From the NCBI RefSeq assembly GCF_023856365.1, contig NC_064548.1:4763501-4827500 (forward strand): a stretch of 64,000 nucleotides of DNA. Reading direction: 5' to 3'. Positions 11,538-21,639 of the stretch are shown here, piece by piece; the stretch's first letter is position 1; each line of letters starts with the position of its first letter. Source of the stretch: Brienomyrus brachyistius. Taxonomy: Eukaryota; Chordata; Actinopteri; Osteoglossiformes; Mormyridae. Below the pieces are notes generated by a model. That model searched no databases and was not told where the DNA came from. It saw only the letters and a program-made list of their open reading frames with translations. The position numbers and the translations under genes are program-made.

Positions 11538-11806
11538 TTGCAGGGTTGTTGTGACATTATGCTTACTCTTGACCTACTGGGCCTAACAAGGGAAGGGGTT
11601 GCTGACGCCCCAGGCGGGCTATATAAGCCAGACACAGACAATAGAGTTTGAGCTTCCTCGGGTATGTACTGTTTGTGCATCTGAGCGGCTCCCGGATCGC
11701 GGTCTGTGCAAGGAATAAAGAGAGCGGACTTACAACCATCCTTCGCCTCACGTATGCATCTCTTTCCTCATCAACGGACTCGGCGGAGTCTAACTCCAAC
11801 AAAACT
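11538..11806 (+). promoter_or_regulatory. Possible LTR or promoter: TATA box and polyadenylation signal
   Basis: A G+C-rich stretch contains GGGCTATATAAGCC at about 11615, followed about 100 bases later by GGAATAAAGAG at about 11710. This order and spacing match an LTR (TATA in U3, AATAAA in R). A TG start near 11538 and an end at CTCCAACA near 11805 are possible boundaries, but I see no convincing target duplication and no primer-binding site or coding region next to it. It could be a solo LTR, or the promoter of the duplicated unit. The other copy contains the same sequence up to the window edge. Confidence 0.35.
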
Positions 11807-11809
11807 ACT

Positions 11810-12509
11810 GTGTGTTCAACGAATATGGGTTTTCGAGTAAGATTTTCTCCAGATCTGATAGCTTAATTTTGAGAGAATAATTGGGTATTACGCTGCTATG
11901 TAGCTTGTTTTTTTTTCTACATTGGATGGAAACTTGTCGATCGGACGGACGAGCGGCGGCTACGAAGGAGAAGACTGAAGAGGAGCGTCTGCCGACCGAA
12001 GCGGACCTTTCCGTGCCTTGTGCCTTCGTCCCATGTTACAGATAAGCGCCGAGACCTCATCTCACCTTGAAAGCAAACATATGCTACGCGGGTGGATTGG
12101 ACAATTTGCTTTGGGGTTTTGAAAGAGCTCCGAGTATATTTTGTATGTTTCGGTTATGTTTTGTAATTGCAACTGTGGGGAAAAGCCTTAAGAGGTACAC
12201 TTTGTTTGTATCTGTTTTTGAGAATAAATGCCGGCTGTTCATTTCGGTGAGGTCCTGTTGCTCTTATTACTCCTATTGGAAAAGTTCCTTAGAAAGAGGG
12301 CACTGACCTGTCGTAGTAACATTCTGTACTACATAGTGTGCCCCCTTACATTGACTGACTTTTATCCTTTCAGAACGAGTGACTGCCCTGTCCTTAGAGG
12401 ATGTGTTGATGTTTGCCAGAGGGCTATAGCATCATTTCCACCTGCAGGAATGACACCACTACCATGCATTCAGTTTTTGACTGATTATCTTTCCCCAATG
12501 TCAAGACCT
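11810..12509. other. No gene recognised
   Basis: Mixed-composition sequence with short open frames that resemble no family. It lies between the LTR-like stretch and the hAT element at 12518. Confidence 0.5.
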
Positions 12510-12517
12510 GTGCTAAT

Positions 12518-13378
12518 TAGAGCTGCTCCGATCAGCATTTTTAGAGCCGATTACCGATCACTGCCGATCACAGAATGGCAGGGGAATGGGAATCTTTTAT
12601 CTATAATCTAGCAGAGTTTGCACCATTTGTAGAAATGAAGCTAACTCTAAATTAACTATATTGAAAAAAAAAACTGTAGAAATAGGCTACAGTCAAGATC
12701 TTGAAGAACCACCAAGTGTTTATTTTAGAAAATGAGAACTTAAGGCTACTGTAGGCCATCTTTCCCAAATAAGGCAGAGTAACTTAAAATTATTCGTGGA
12801 TCAAGGCAGCTTAGCAGGCGACGGAACCCTTTATCCTCCACAACGGATAGAGGTTGTTCATCGAGGCAGATGAATTCCATAATTCTGAACGTGATGTCTT
12901 TCCACCACATACTATCCCTGCTGTATGGTTCACGTCGTTTAAATGCATCACTCACAGTCGGCTGGTTGAGGGATGGGGATGTTGTTGGCTTCGGCTGGTT
13001 TAGTTTCTCATACTCGGCATATTCAGTTGTATGGCGTGTTCTAAGTTGCCTAATCATGTTAGTGGTGTTAAAATACCGTTGCTTGCTTCCACCTCGAGGG
13101 ATTTCATCACGACATACATTGCAAACGACAAACTTTACTTCTTTATCGGACACTTTGAAAAACTTCCAGACGGGAGAACTCATGTTGCCACTGGTAAGCT
13201 CCGCTCTGCTGTTATTTACCTGTGCGCCATGCAAGCACGTGTGGGAAAAAGTCGCGCAAGTAATTTACGTCAAGTGATCGGCGCTTTTGATCGGCGCTTT
13301 TGGGGTTTGCCGATCAAGCTATTTTTTTGCCAATATCGGCCGATCATGATCGGTGGCCGATCAATCGGAGCATCACTA
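12518..13378 (-). mobile_element. Short hAT element with 8-bp target duplication
   Basis: The ends are inverted: left TAGAGCTGCTCCGATCAG, right (reverse complement) TAGTGATGCTCCGATTGATC. Both ends are rich in CGATCGGC-type words, as in many hAT families. The flanks are GTGCTAAT (12510-12517) and GTGCAAAT (13379-13386), an 8-base duplication with one mismatch, as hAT enzymes produce. At 861 bases it retains only the N-terminal part of a transposase, so it is an internal-deletion derivative that would depend on a relative for movement. Confidence 0.85.
12746..13234 (-). pseudogene. hAT transposase N-terminus with BED zinc finger
   Basis: The 162-codon frame shows SSPVWKFFKV, then the Cys pair CNVCRDEI, then the finger's second half RYFNTTNMIRQLRTRHTTEY: a BED finger of the usual spacing, from about residue 18 to 67. 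The segment DSMWWKDITFRIMEFICLDE and then PLSVVEDKGFRRLLSCLDPR correspond to the next conserved hAT region. Coding similarity stops there; the catalytic and dimerisation regions are absent, consistent with a deletion derivative. A truncated protein could still bind DNA ends, but expression is not shown. Confidence 0.82.
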
Positions 13379-13386
13379 GTGCAAAT

Positions 13387-15740
13387 ACACTAAAGCTGCC
13401 ACTCTTAGAATCATACAGTGACTTTAAGACAAACATGGTGTTTGAGATTCAGAATTCTCCAGGCTTTTTGCTGCTTTTAAAACTTGACTATGCTGAGTCT
13501 GAATTTTAGAAGCCACAGAAAAGTTGGCTTATAAACATACCTAAACATGCAATAATCCAAATGTTTGTCCTCTAACAAGTTTATTTGTTTCATCCTACAT
13601 GCCGTGTACATTTTGGACGACATGTAGTTTTGAGTTGGCCTGTGTGTCATCATCTCCTGCATGTTCTGAGATCCGTCCCTTCGTAATTCATTCAGAGTAG
13701 ATGTTTTTGTTAGTGCTCATAGCCTTGTATTATTATTATTTGGTTAAATTTGTTTTAGCCTTGACCACTTTGACCATTTGTCTATCAAGTAAGAAAAGAG
13801 CTTCATGTGTTACCTATCGGTCTATTGACAAATGTGGATTCTTGATTCTTGTCCATAAAGATGAACAGCTTTACACGTTGGCTTTTTATCAAACTGAATC
13901 AAAACTAAAAATGTTTGAGACCAAGTAGAACACGACTGTAAGATGTCATCTTTTTGTTTTGGTATGACTTCATATCCTGTTTGTCAAATGGCCGCAGTCA
14001 GCAGACTGTAAAAGTGCCTCCATTCTTCACAGGGACAACATGTAAGTACATGATTATTCATGATCAATATGCATTGGATGGTTATGGCTGATTATATGAG
14101 TGGTGCTGCTTGTCACTGTGCTATAAATGTTTTCCAGGTGCTTTCTGTGTTTTAATCTCTTGACCTGAATCTAATTGCAGTGTGATAAATGACCCCCTGG
14201 TGATTTTTTTTAAAACATTAACCCAGTAAAAGTATAAAACATTAGTATAATCTTTTACGACAGTTTTTTCCTAAATATGTTTTTAATTGTCCAGAGTGTG
14301 AGAACTTGTGTTAAAGCTCCCACTGCACAAAAGCAATAGTACATGACATTACATCTTGCTGGTAATCAGTGAGATTTCCCAGTTTGGAATAAGCAGAACC
14401 TTTTGAGCACATTAGAATAATTCTGTTTTATCATCAATGAAAACTCTTCATGGGGTTTTTGTGTCAGTGAACAATTTAGGATTTAGTAGAATTTCACGAA
14501 AGAGGTACTTTTATAAGCCCACAAATTGTCACTTCTGCATGTTTGTAAACCTATATTTTGATAAAGCAGGAAAATTTGTCTTACTACTGTGAATTGTAAT
14601 GTTGACAAGTGATTTTTGATAATAGCGGGCCTCTGACAGTGGGCTGTAGTAATACGTATTAGTCAATACTTACAGCCCAGCTATTGCCTGTAGAGTAAAA
14701 TATGGTTCTGAGTCTGACTCCCAGTCGTGTGGCTGCTGGAGTCCGTTTTGTTCCACAGCCTGTTTTTTCTTTCTCACGTTAAATTGGTTTTGTATGTTTG
14801 AAAAGTAACGTCAGTGAATCCTGGCTAACCTGTCATGTGATGTATGGGCTCTCTGGTGAATGCCGGACTAATTTACTTGCTTATGCTTACTTGTTTAAGG
14901 TTCATATTAACTAGCTAACATTAAAGTTAGCTAGCGTTAACCCGCTACAAGTTTTAACTTTGGCCTAACATGACGCTGTGACAACGCTATTGCCTGTACC
15001 TGTAAATATGCGATTGTAAATTGTGAAATTTAACCTAATAAATTTAAACATTCATGTCGAACAACTTACCTAGAAAAGCTTATGCTCCCAGACTGCCAAG
15101 TCCACGTGGAAGGTTCTAGTCAATGGAAACTCCTGCTACATCACTGCACATGTGCAAAGCTCGACTCGGCTTTTTCTCTCCAGCAGTGCAACGTTACAAG
15201 TCCACTTTACTCACCTAACTTAGTATTAGAATTATATCATGTAAAAGGAGACCATTACTCATTATTTTAATTAATTTAACAGGATAATGACATACAAGTA
15301 AAGGACACTGATATATTTTAATAGAGAACAAGTGTTACCTTCTACAGTGTAAAGTAAAATTTAAATAAAAGCCGGATCAACCTCAGGGAGGGTGAAAACT
15401 GCGGAACTGAGCTGCTTTGAATGTTCAAATCAAAACTGTAAATGCAGTTACAATTGTTATGATGCACGTGGAAGTGCTGCAGATCCTTTCTCAATACAGT
15501 TGTGAAGTTTTTGGGTGACAATGAAACAAGACGGACCAATTTTTGAATGTTTACAGAGTATCAATATACTGTATTATCAAAACAAGATATGTAATGACAT
15601 AATACAGGTTACATCAGTAAGATTAAGTCGATTATTTTTTTTTAATTCAGAATCTTGGAGAGACCAATACTATTCCTTCCTTGTTGTAATGTAAGGTACT
15701 GTCTCTTTGGAGAATCCTTGGGTATCGCTGGTTTGACTTT
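13387..15740. other. About 2.35 kb without a recognisable gene
   Basis: AT-rich, unique-looking DNA. Open frames up to about 75 codons show no family features. No paired inverted ends or tandem arrays are seen. Confidence 0.5.
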
Positions 15741-16082
15741 GTGATGAAGGAGCAGTTGCTAGAGGAGTCCCGAATGAGGCACGTTACCTGCTTTGTGATG
15801 GAGCGTCAGTTACGGCGCTATGGTGTTTCTCTGAGGATGATCCGGCTCATGGGATCCTCATTGCTGATAACCTGAGTGGCTGGACCAGGCCGAGGGGACG
15901 CCCACGTAACACATGGCTGCGGCAGATGGATGGCCATCTCCAGAGGGTGGGACTGGACCGTGTGGCTGCCTGGGGGGTCGCCAGCCGAGATCCCAAGGAG
16001 TTTCCCCATGTGGTGGGTGCGGCGACATGCTGCATCAGCACACACTCTCCGCCCTGACCTGACCTGACCTGACCTGACCTGT
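15741..16082 (+). mobile_element. LINE 3' fragment with pentanucleotide tail
   Basis: The plus strand reads as the C-terminal end of a LINE polymerase: ERQLRRYGVSLRMIRLM, then LSGWTRPRGRPRNTWLRQMD and RDPKEF. The RPRGRPR and downstream W pattern recurs at the end of several non-LTR polymerases. It ends in tandem copies of CTGAC at about 16052-16081, which may be its 3' tail. Everything upstream of the C-terminus is missing. I did not determine the clade. Confidence 0.6.
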
Positions 16083-16109
16083 TCAGGATTTATTAGTTTA
16101 GCTATTATC

Positions 16110-16320
16110 GATTAAAGGTAAGCTAACACCTTCTCCAGCAGCTTCACATCTGAATTCATTAAGGACAGGTGACGATAACTGGAACAATCAGCAGGGTTCT
16201 TGCCATGTTTTAAAAGTAACGAAATTATCACAGAGTTTATAGAGTAATAGAGTTGAGAAGACCTCATGACCAAGGACAGCATACGAAACAGAGGATGGGC
16301 TAACAGTGGCCAATAGGATA
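16110..16320 (-). pseudogene. L1-type reverse transcriptase fragment
   Basis: On the minus strand the sequence reads LLLKHGKNPADCSSYRHLSL and then MNSDVKLLEKVLAY. This corresponds to the L1 block usually seen as a Lys-Asp-Pro, SYRPISL, then DxKxxxKxLA pattern. Only about 70 codons remain, with substitutions at normally fixed positions (H for P in the SYRP block). It is an old, dead fragment. Confidence 0.55.
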
Positions 16321-16329
16321 TTGCAACAC

Positions 16330-18110
16330 TTCAGCTTGAATTCTTGGGAGCCTTATTTTTTGCAATCATTGATTTCATAAGTTTTATTGGTTATAGTACC
16401 ATATTTGGATTTCACACATGAAATAGTAGCAAAGGAGTTGCACTGAAGGAGCTTGAGCGCTATCAACTTACTAGGCTTTGCTCCATTAACATACCGTGTC
16501 CTGAGTGGGTGAACATGTACTGTAGCCTTACACATTAGCAGACCATTAAGTTTGCCCTGCACTCTGGAGATCTGAGACTCTGGCTCCAGCTGCTGAGATT
16601 GCAGACTCCAAACCATTCAGTCGTTCCAAACACATGGATATTTAAACACACCAGGTTCAGCAGGGACCTTCTGGTTTCCCTGTCTTCTGACATCATTATA
16701 CCGCTTTCAGCACTGAACGGATGGTCTGCTGATGTCAGAAAACGAGGACATACTCGCTGCTACATCCCATACCTGTTTCACCTTGGAAGGCTGAGCTGGA
16801 ACAGTGGTCCTCCCATAAATGATGTGCTCCAGTAGGAGCAGGTCTGTTTTCACAGATGAAAACCGATCAGGCTTGGCAGGCAAAGGCACCATTGTAATAG
16901 CAATCCGCTGTAGCTCATGCACTGCTGCCTTCTAAAGCTGAGGTGGTTCATTGCATGTTACGCCTAAACATACCTCTGAAACATTAAGACAGTCAGGACA
17001 ACCTTTTAGTGTCTTGGACTGATGCAAAGTTTTTTTTTTCGCTGTCAAAATAGCAAAATGGATTTGGATACAACCATAAAGTAGCTTAAAAAGCTCTGTT
17101 ATATTTTCTGAAAATATTTTATGTGAAACTTTTGCACTAATGTACTGTAACAGACTTACACATACACAGTATTAGTACTCCTTGTGTGTTGTGATAAGTA
17201 CCATTAGTGAGCTGTGCCCCTTCAGAGTTGCTGTAGGTTGGGAGTATTTTGAATCCGTGCATAATATGTGTATCGTTCATTCTTTGAATTTTCCATTTCA
17301 AAACCAAATCGGAAAAACCAAAAAAACAGACGACAGCTTCATGAAGCATTCATAATGCACAAAACACATGGCCATAATGTATTATGTCTTTTTTGAAACA
17401 TTTAGACCCATGTTTGTAATGCTTTTTCAATGCACAACAGAAAATAGAAAGTCTACTTGCATTTTCAGTGATGTCAAGAAACATTAAAAATTGTCAAAAT
17501 GCAACCAGGAACAAATGAGTTCTCATACCACAAAATGTTGAGGTTTTTTAAAGCTCATCTCAATCACAGATATTATTTTTGCCCAATTCCTGAAATCCCG
17601 TTCACTTTCCTCTTAGGCTTTTTTCCGAGGGAAGCGGATGATCTAAAATGCTAGAAAACCACAACTACAAAATGACATCAGACTTGCACTTGGCCATACC
17701 TCCACTCCATACCCAGAAGCAGGATCTGCTCTGCACAAGTTCAAAAGTCAGTGGGTGAATCTCTGTACCAGGAATTCAAAGACTGTACTTGTGATCTTGC
17801 CATAATTGGTCTGTTAACTTGCCTTCCAAGAACGAACTTGGGGCGCAATGAATCATGTAATTGTTCTCTTTTGGCAAGGATGCATCCAATGTATGCTTGA
17901 CATTTGGGGTGGAGCAAGACCAACATTTACCGTCCTCATGTACTTGTGTTCTTAGTCTTGGAACTGCTCTTCAGCAATGGAAGATGAGGTAAAACAGGTA
18001 CATGAGTACACAAGTACGGTCAAGTACATATACTGCCTTTTACCAAGTATGTGCAGGATACGACACTGCCTGATCTGTTCCACGTATGCATACATTTTTA
18101 TGCTGCTTCA
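16330..18110. other. About 1.8 kb without a recognisable gene
   Basis: The frame at 16353-16616 (minus) and others here resemble nothing I know. Part may belong to the same old L1 copy as 16110-16320, but I see no diagnostic motif. Confidence 0.45.
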
Positions 18111-18114
18111 AATC

Positions 18115-18290
18115 TAGCTTAGCAATTACAGACCTGACTTACATTCCATTTTTGGCAAAAGTTCTGGAGAAGACAATCACTGCTCAACTTCAGTCATACT
18201 TGGAGACACACAACATACTGGATTGATTCCAGTCGGTCTTCCGCCAGTGACACAGCATTAAAACTGCCTTTCCTAAAATAAGTAGCCCTG
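18115..18290 (+). pseudogene. L2-type reverse transcriptase fragment
   Basis: Allowing frame changes, the plus strand gives NYRPDL, then PFLAKVLEKTITAQLQSYLE followed by HNILD, then FQSGF and HSIKTAF. This is the classic L2/Jockey-type sequence of NYRPIS, LPFLxKVLEK, and FQSGFRxxHSTETAL. It covers about 55 residues in shifting frames. It is a fossil fragment. Confidence 0.65.
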
Positions 18291-18537
18291 TTGTGATCCA
18301 TGCTTACATGATTGGCTGATCATGGTAAACAGCACTCTATTATGTGTACATATTCAGCAAGTAATCGTTTCAGTTACACAGCATTACATCACAAAGCATT
18401 ATGTCATACACAGCATTGTCAAATGGCAATACATCATCCTCATATAGGGCATGTTCAGACGTTCATTCTAACCATAATGACTGCAACAGAAATAACCCTT
18501 TTTTTCTTTCTTTTTTTTGTAAAAAAGTGCAGGTAGT

Positions 18538-19024
18538 GTGGCCGAGCTCACCTCACCTCAGATGCCTGTCTCCCAGCCCTTGATCCCGGAGCCCCTTCCC
18601 CAGTCTTCCCCTGTGACTGACTCTGTGCTCGCCGCTCGGGCTGCGGGTGGAGTGTGCCAGGCGTCACACCTGGCCGAGGGACGGTCTGATGCTGCCCCCC
18701 CTCCCCCGTCTCCCTCTATCTCCCCATCAGCTGCGTCCTGGGCGACGCCCTCCATGGGAAGCGAGACTTACCGCCTTTTAGATGCCCTAGACCGGGGCTC
18801 ACCTACGATTTCAACAGTACTGAATGCAACGCCTGTGGAGGCCTGGAAAGACCCTAGCTAAGACTAAGCATTCAGAATCGCCCCGGTCTGGGGCTCTTCG
18901 TCAGCACCCCCTGCCTGACATCACGGCTGCGCTTCGAAGGCAGAAGGAGAGGAGGCAGTCTGCGGCAGCTCACGCGGCCCTGCGTGCTGCGAGCTCGGGT
19001 ATGGATGATGACGATGGCTTTTAA
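18538..19024 (+). pseudogene. Possible LINE ORF1 C-terminal part
   Basis: A Pro/Ser-rich frame (18538-18861) overlaps another frame ending in RQKERRQSAAAHAALRAASS then MDDDDGF at 19024. The base composition is high in G+C relative to the flanks. It lies 340 bases upstream of an endonuclease-like ORF2 start on the same strand, the position expected of a LINE ORF1. No nucleic-acid-binding motif is clear, so the assignment rests on position. A frameshift near 18860 is suggested by the frame switch. Confidence 0.4.
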
Positions 19025-19376
19025 CTGAATAGTTGTGGTTATTGTGTTTGGATTATTTTTTTGTTTTGCCATCGTCCCTTAGCGCCCCATCCCATGTTTT
19101 TAGTTTTTTTTTTTTGTTTGGTGTTGTACTTATTTATTGATGGTTTATTTATGAGTTTTATTGTTTTATTTCCTTTTTATCCGGTGAGATATTATTGGTT
19201 TATCCCTGACGTCGCCCGCTCATTGGGTTGGGTGGCGGGTGATGGTGCTGCGGTTTTTTTTTACTTGGTGTGGGGACGTCTTGCTTTTAGTGGGTTTGTG
19301 TCTTTTAGGTCCATGTCCTGGTTTTACTGGTTTTATCGTGTCTCTTTGTGCCTGTTTTTTATTTAAATGACTTTTA

Positions 19377-19790
19377 TTGACATCCTTGAATGCCCGGGGG
19401 CTGTGCTCCTGGGCGAAGGTGCAGGCTATTTTAACAATGTGCAAAGACACTACCGTTTTATGTCTGCCGGAGACTGGGTGGGATGGGGCTTTTATTGATC
19501 GGGTGCGAGACGTATGGGTGGGCGACGTCTTCTCCACCGCCTCCGTAAGACCGGGTATCAACGGTTGGGGAGCCACGCTGCTCTGTCGTGGCCCCCTAGT
19601 CGAGTCAGCATCACTGCTGTACTTGGACGGTGGGGGTAAGTGCCTGGCAGTCAGACTGCTTTTAGGGGGCGGCTTCGCCTGTAGTATAGTAGTCGTGCAC
19701 GCGCTGACTGATGGGGCCCGTTGTGCCTCCTATTTTGACTGTCTGGCTGTGCGTGTAGCACAGTGGCCCTGTCCTCTCGTCATCAGGGAT
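19377..19790 (+). pseudogene. LINE ORF2 endonuclease, truncated (L1/Tx1-like)
   Basis: The frame opens with TSLNARGLCSWAKVQAILTM, then DTTVLCLPETGWDG and GWGATLLCRGPL, followed by CSIVVVHAL. This matches the AP endonuclease of L1-superfamily LINEs: N of the first motif, E of the PETGW block in place of QETHW, then the VYxP-like strand. Coding similarity ends near 19790 at a TTTA-rich tract, so only the first two-thirds of the domain is present and no reverse transcriptase follows. A T-rich spacer at 19025-19370 separates it from the ORF1-like frame. Confidence 0.65.
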
Positions 19791-19882
19791 TTTTATTTAT
19801 TTATTTATTTTTTTCCCTCCACCACCCCCGCTCTGCGGAGGACTACTTTATTTCTATTTATTTATTTTTATTTATTTCCTCA
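19789..19882. repeat. TTTA-rich low-complexity tract
   Basis: Two runs of TTTA repeats (19790-19815 and 19848-19878) flank a C-rich segment. The tract ends the LINE endonuclease frame and introduces purine-rich sequence up to about 19965. Confidence 0.8.
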
Positions 19883-20139
19883 TGAGAGGGAGAAAGAGGG
19901 GGAAAGAAGGACGAAAACTGAGAAGAAGGGAAATAGAGAGGGAGGGAAAAGAGGAAAAAAAAACACAGATAATCTGCTTCAATACCTGCTGATGAGAGAA
20001 AACAACCAACATCTGTACGAATCACAATGACCATGTTAAGAAGCAACAGCCGAGACAGTGTGTGTCTGTGAGTACCAGTTTGTACACCTGTGTGCACACC
20101 TGTGTGTGTGAGCGCGCTGGTGTTCAAAAGATTTCTCCA

Positions 20140-21120
20140 TGTAAATGTCTAGTAGTGTGTGTGGGGAGCCACAGCCCCACCCCTCAGGACATGAAGCAGA
20201 CACGGAGGAGACCCGGGCCCCAGACATCCAGAGGCCCCCCAGGGCATGGGAGCCCCCGGAGGACCACCACAGGGAGAATAGCAGCCCTCACCCAGAAAAG
20301 GGCAGAGGAGAGCTCCGGAGGGAGGCCATCCGGCAGCCACAGTGCAGGAGCCCCAGGGGGCCTGGAGGCGAGCCCGCAGGCTACACCAGCGGCCGGCCCC
20401 ACCAGGGCAGACCGGGCCCCCGGCCCAGAGATCCAAGGGCGCCCCAACCCGCCAGCAAGGGCCCGACTGAGCCAGGAGGGCAAGACCCCGCCAGGCAACC
20501 GCTGAAGGTGAAACCAGCACCCACCCGAGCACCCAGTCCCGGACATCGAGAACCACCAACGCACCAGCGGCCGGGGGCCCCATCCACCAGCAGGGAGTGT
20601 GGCGGGGGGGAATAGAGTCCGAGATGTTATTTCAGGTGGAGTCTAGGACCCAACCTGACATGTGCGTATAGACCAACAGGCACACACATATACAAGCATA
20701 CGTTCCCACCCTCATGCACACATAAACAAATATTTACACATTCACCCAACATTTAGACACACAGAAATGAATGCTGTACACATACTCTCACTCCCCATAT
20801 ATACTCTATGTGGACCCCTATTGTTTCCTCTGGCGAGGAGACCAGAAGACCACCCAGGACCCCGCAGCAGCCGAGAAGCCCAGCAGCTCAGACCCCGGCC
20901 AGGCGGCCAGCTCTTCCTCTCAGCCCCCAGCTCCAAATGGCGAACAGAGAATGGGGGTGTGAAAAGACCCCATGCCCCCCTTCGCCCGCTCAGATGTGGT
21001 GTTGGTGCATGTTGTTCTAAAGTGCTTTTAAAACAGGTGAAAGGCATGGCGCTAACCACCCCCTGCCGCGCAACAGCTGGTGAGATGCTGAGATGTGGGG
21101 CTTGGCACTAGAGGTAAGGC
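20140..21120. repeat. G+C-rich repeat-like stretch, possibly LINE untranslated region
   Basis: Two G+C-rich blocks (20160-20610 and 20830-21010) are separated by a CA/TA-rich block with many CACA words. Overlapping open frames on both strands (up to 156 codons) are rich in Pro, Arg, Gly and have no domain. Open frames in all phases are expected from such composition. The contrast with surrounding AT-rich DNA and the position after LINE sequence suggest a LINE untranslated region, but I did not recognise the family. Confidence 0.35.
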
Positions 21121-21272
21121 TGAATGAACAGACCGCCCTCTGGATTCCATTTTGTGTTCTCACCCCCAAGGCCCTAACAGGAATAATCCTAAAAGATGAT
21201 CACTTCTAGTTTCAGAAGCACCGTCAGAATAGAATGCAGTCTGTTTATTATATAAAAAAAACCCTGAGAAAT

Positions 21273-21625
21273 CCATCCATCCATCTATTTTCCAAACCGC
21301 TTATCCTACTGGGTCGCGGGGGGTCCGGAGCCTATCCAGGAAGCAATGGGCACGAGGCAGGGAACAACCCAGGATGGGGGGCCAGCCCATCGCAGGGCAC
21401 ACTCACACACCATTCACTCACACACACACACCTATGGGCAATTTAGTAACTCCAATTAGCCTCAGCATGTTTTTGGACTGTGGGGGAAACCGGAGTACCC
21501 AGAGGAAACCCCACGAGGACATGGGGAGAACATGCAAACTCCACACGCATGTGACCCAGGCTGAGACTCAAACCTGGGTCCCAGAGATATGAGGCAACAG
21601 TGCCAACCACTGCATCACCATGCCG
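21273..21625 (-). mobile_element. tRNA-headed SINE with ATGG tail, copy 2
   Basis: Same family as the copy at 10788-11138: the head lies at the high-coordinate end, and the body ends in CCATCCATCCAT on the plus strand. It is flanked by a perfect 12-base duplication ACCCTGAGAAAT (21261-21272 and 21626-21637), which fixes both ends. The element is full length. Confidence 0.9.
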
Positions 21626-21639
21626 ACCCTGAGAAATGC

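Larger units (their letters stand above)
8523..11680. repeat. Duplicated segment, copy A (pair with 61157-64000)
   Basis: From CACATTCCCTGATGTGC onward this stretch aligns almost base for base, in the same orientation, with 61158 to the window end. It covers the hAT coding remnant, about 2 kb of non-coding flank and the beginning of a promoter-like region with GGGCTATATAAGCC. Differences are scattered substitutions and a few small indels. The main difference is a 351-bp SINE at 10788-11138 that is absent from the other copy. The second copy runs off the window, so the full length is unknown. Confidence 0.88.

Noticed and set aside
20145..20615. 156-codon Pro/Arg-rich frame and overlapping frames on both strands
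   Set aside because: G+C-rich DNA has few stop codons, so frames open in all phases; no domain or start context supports a protein.
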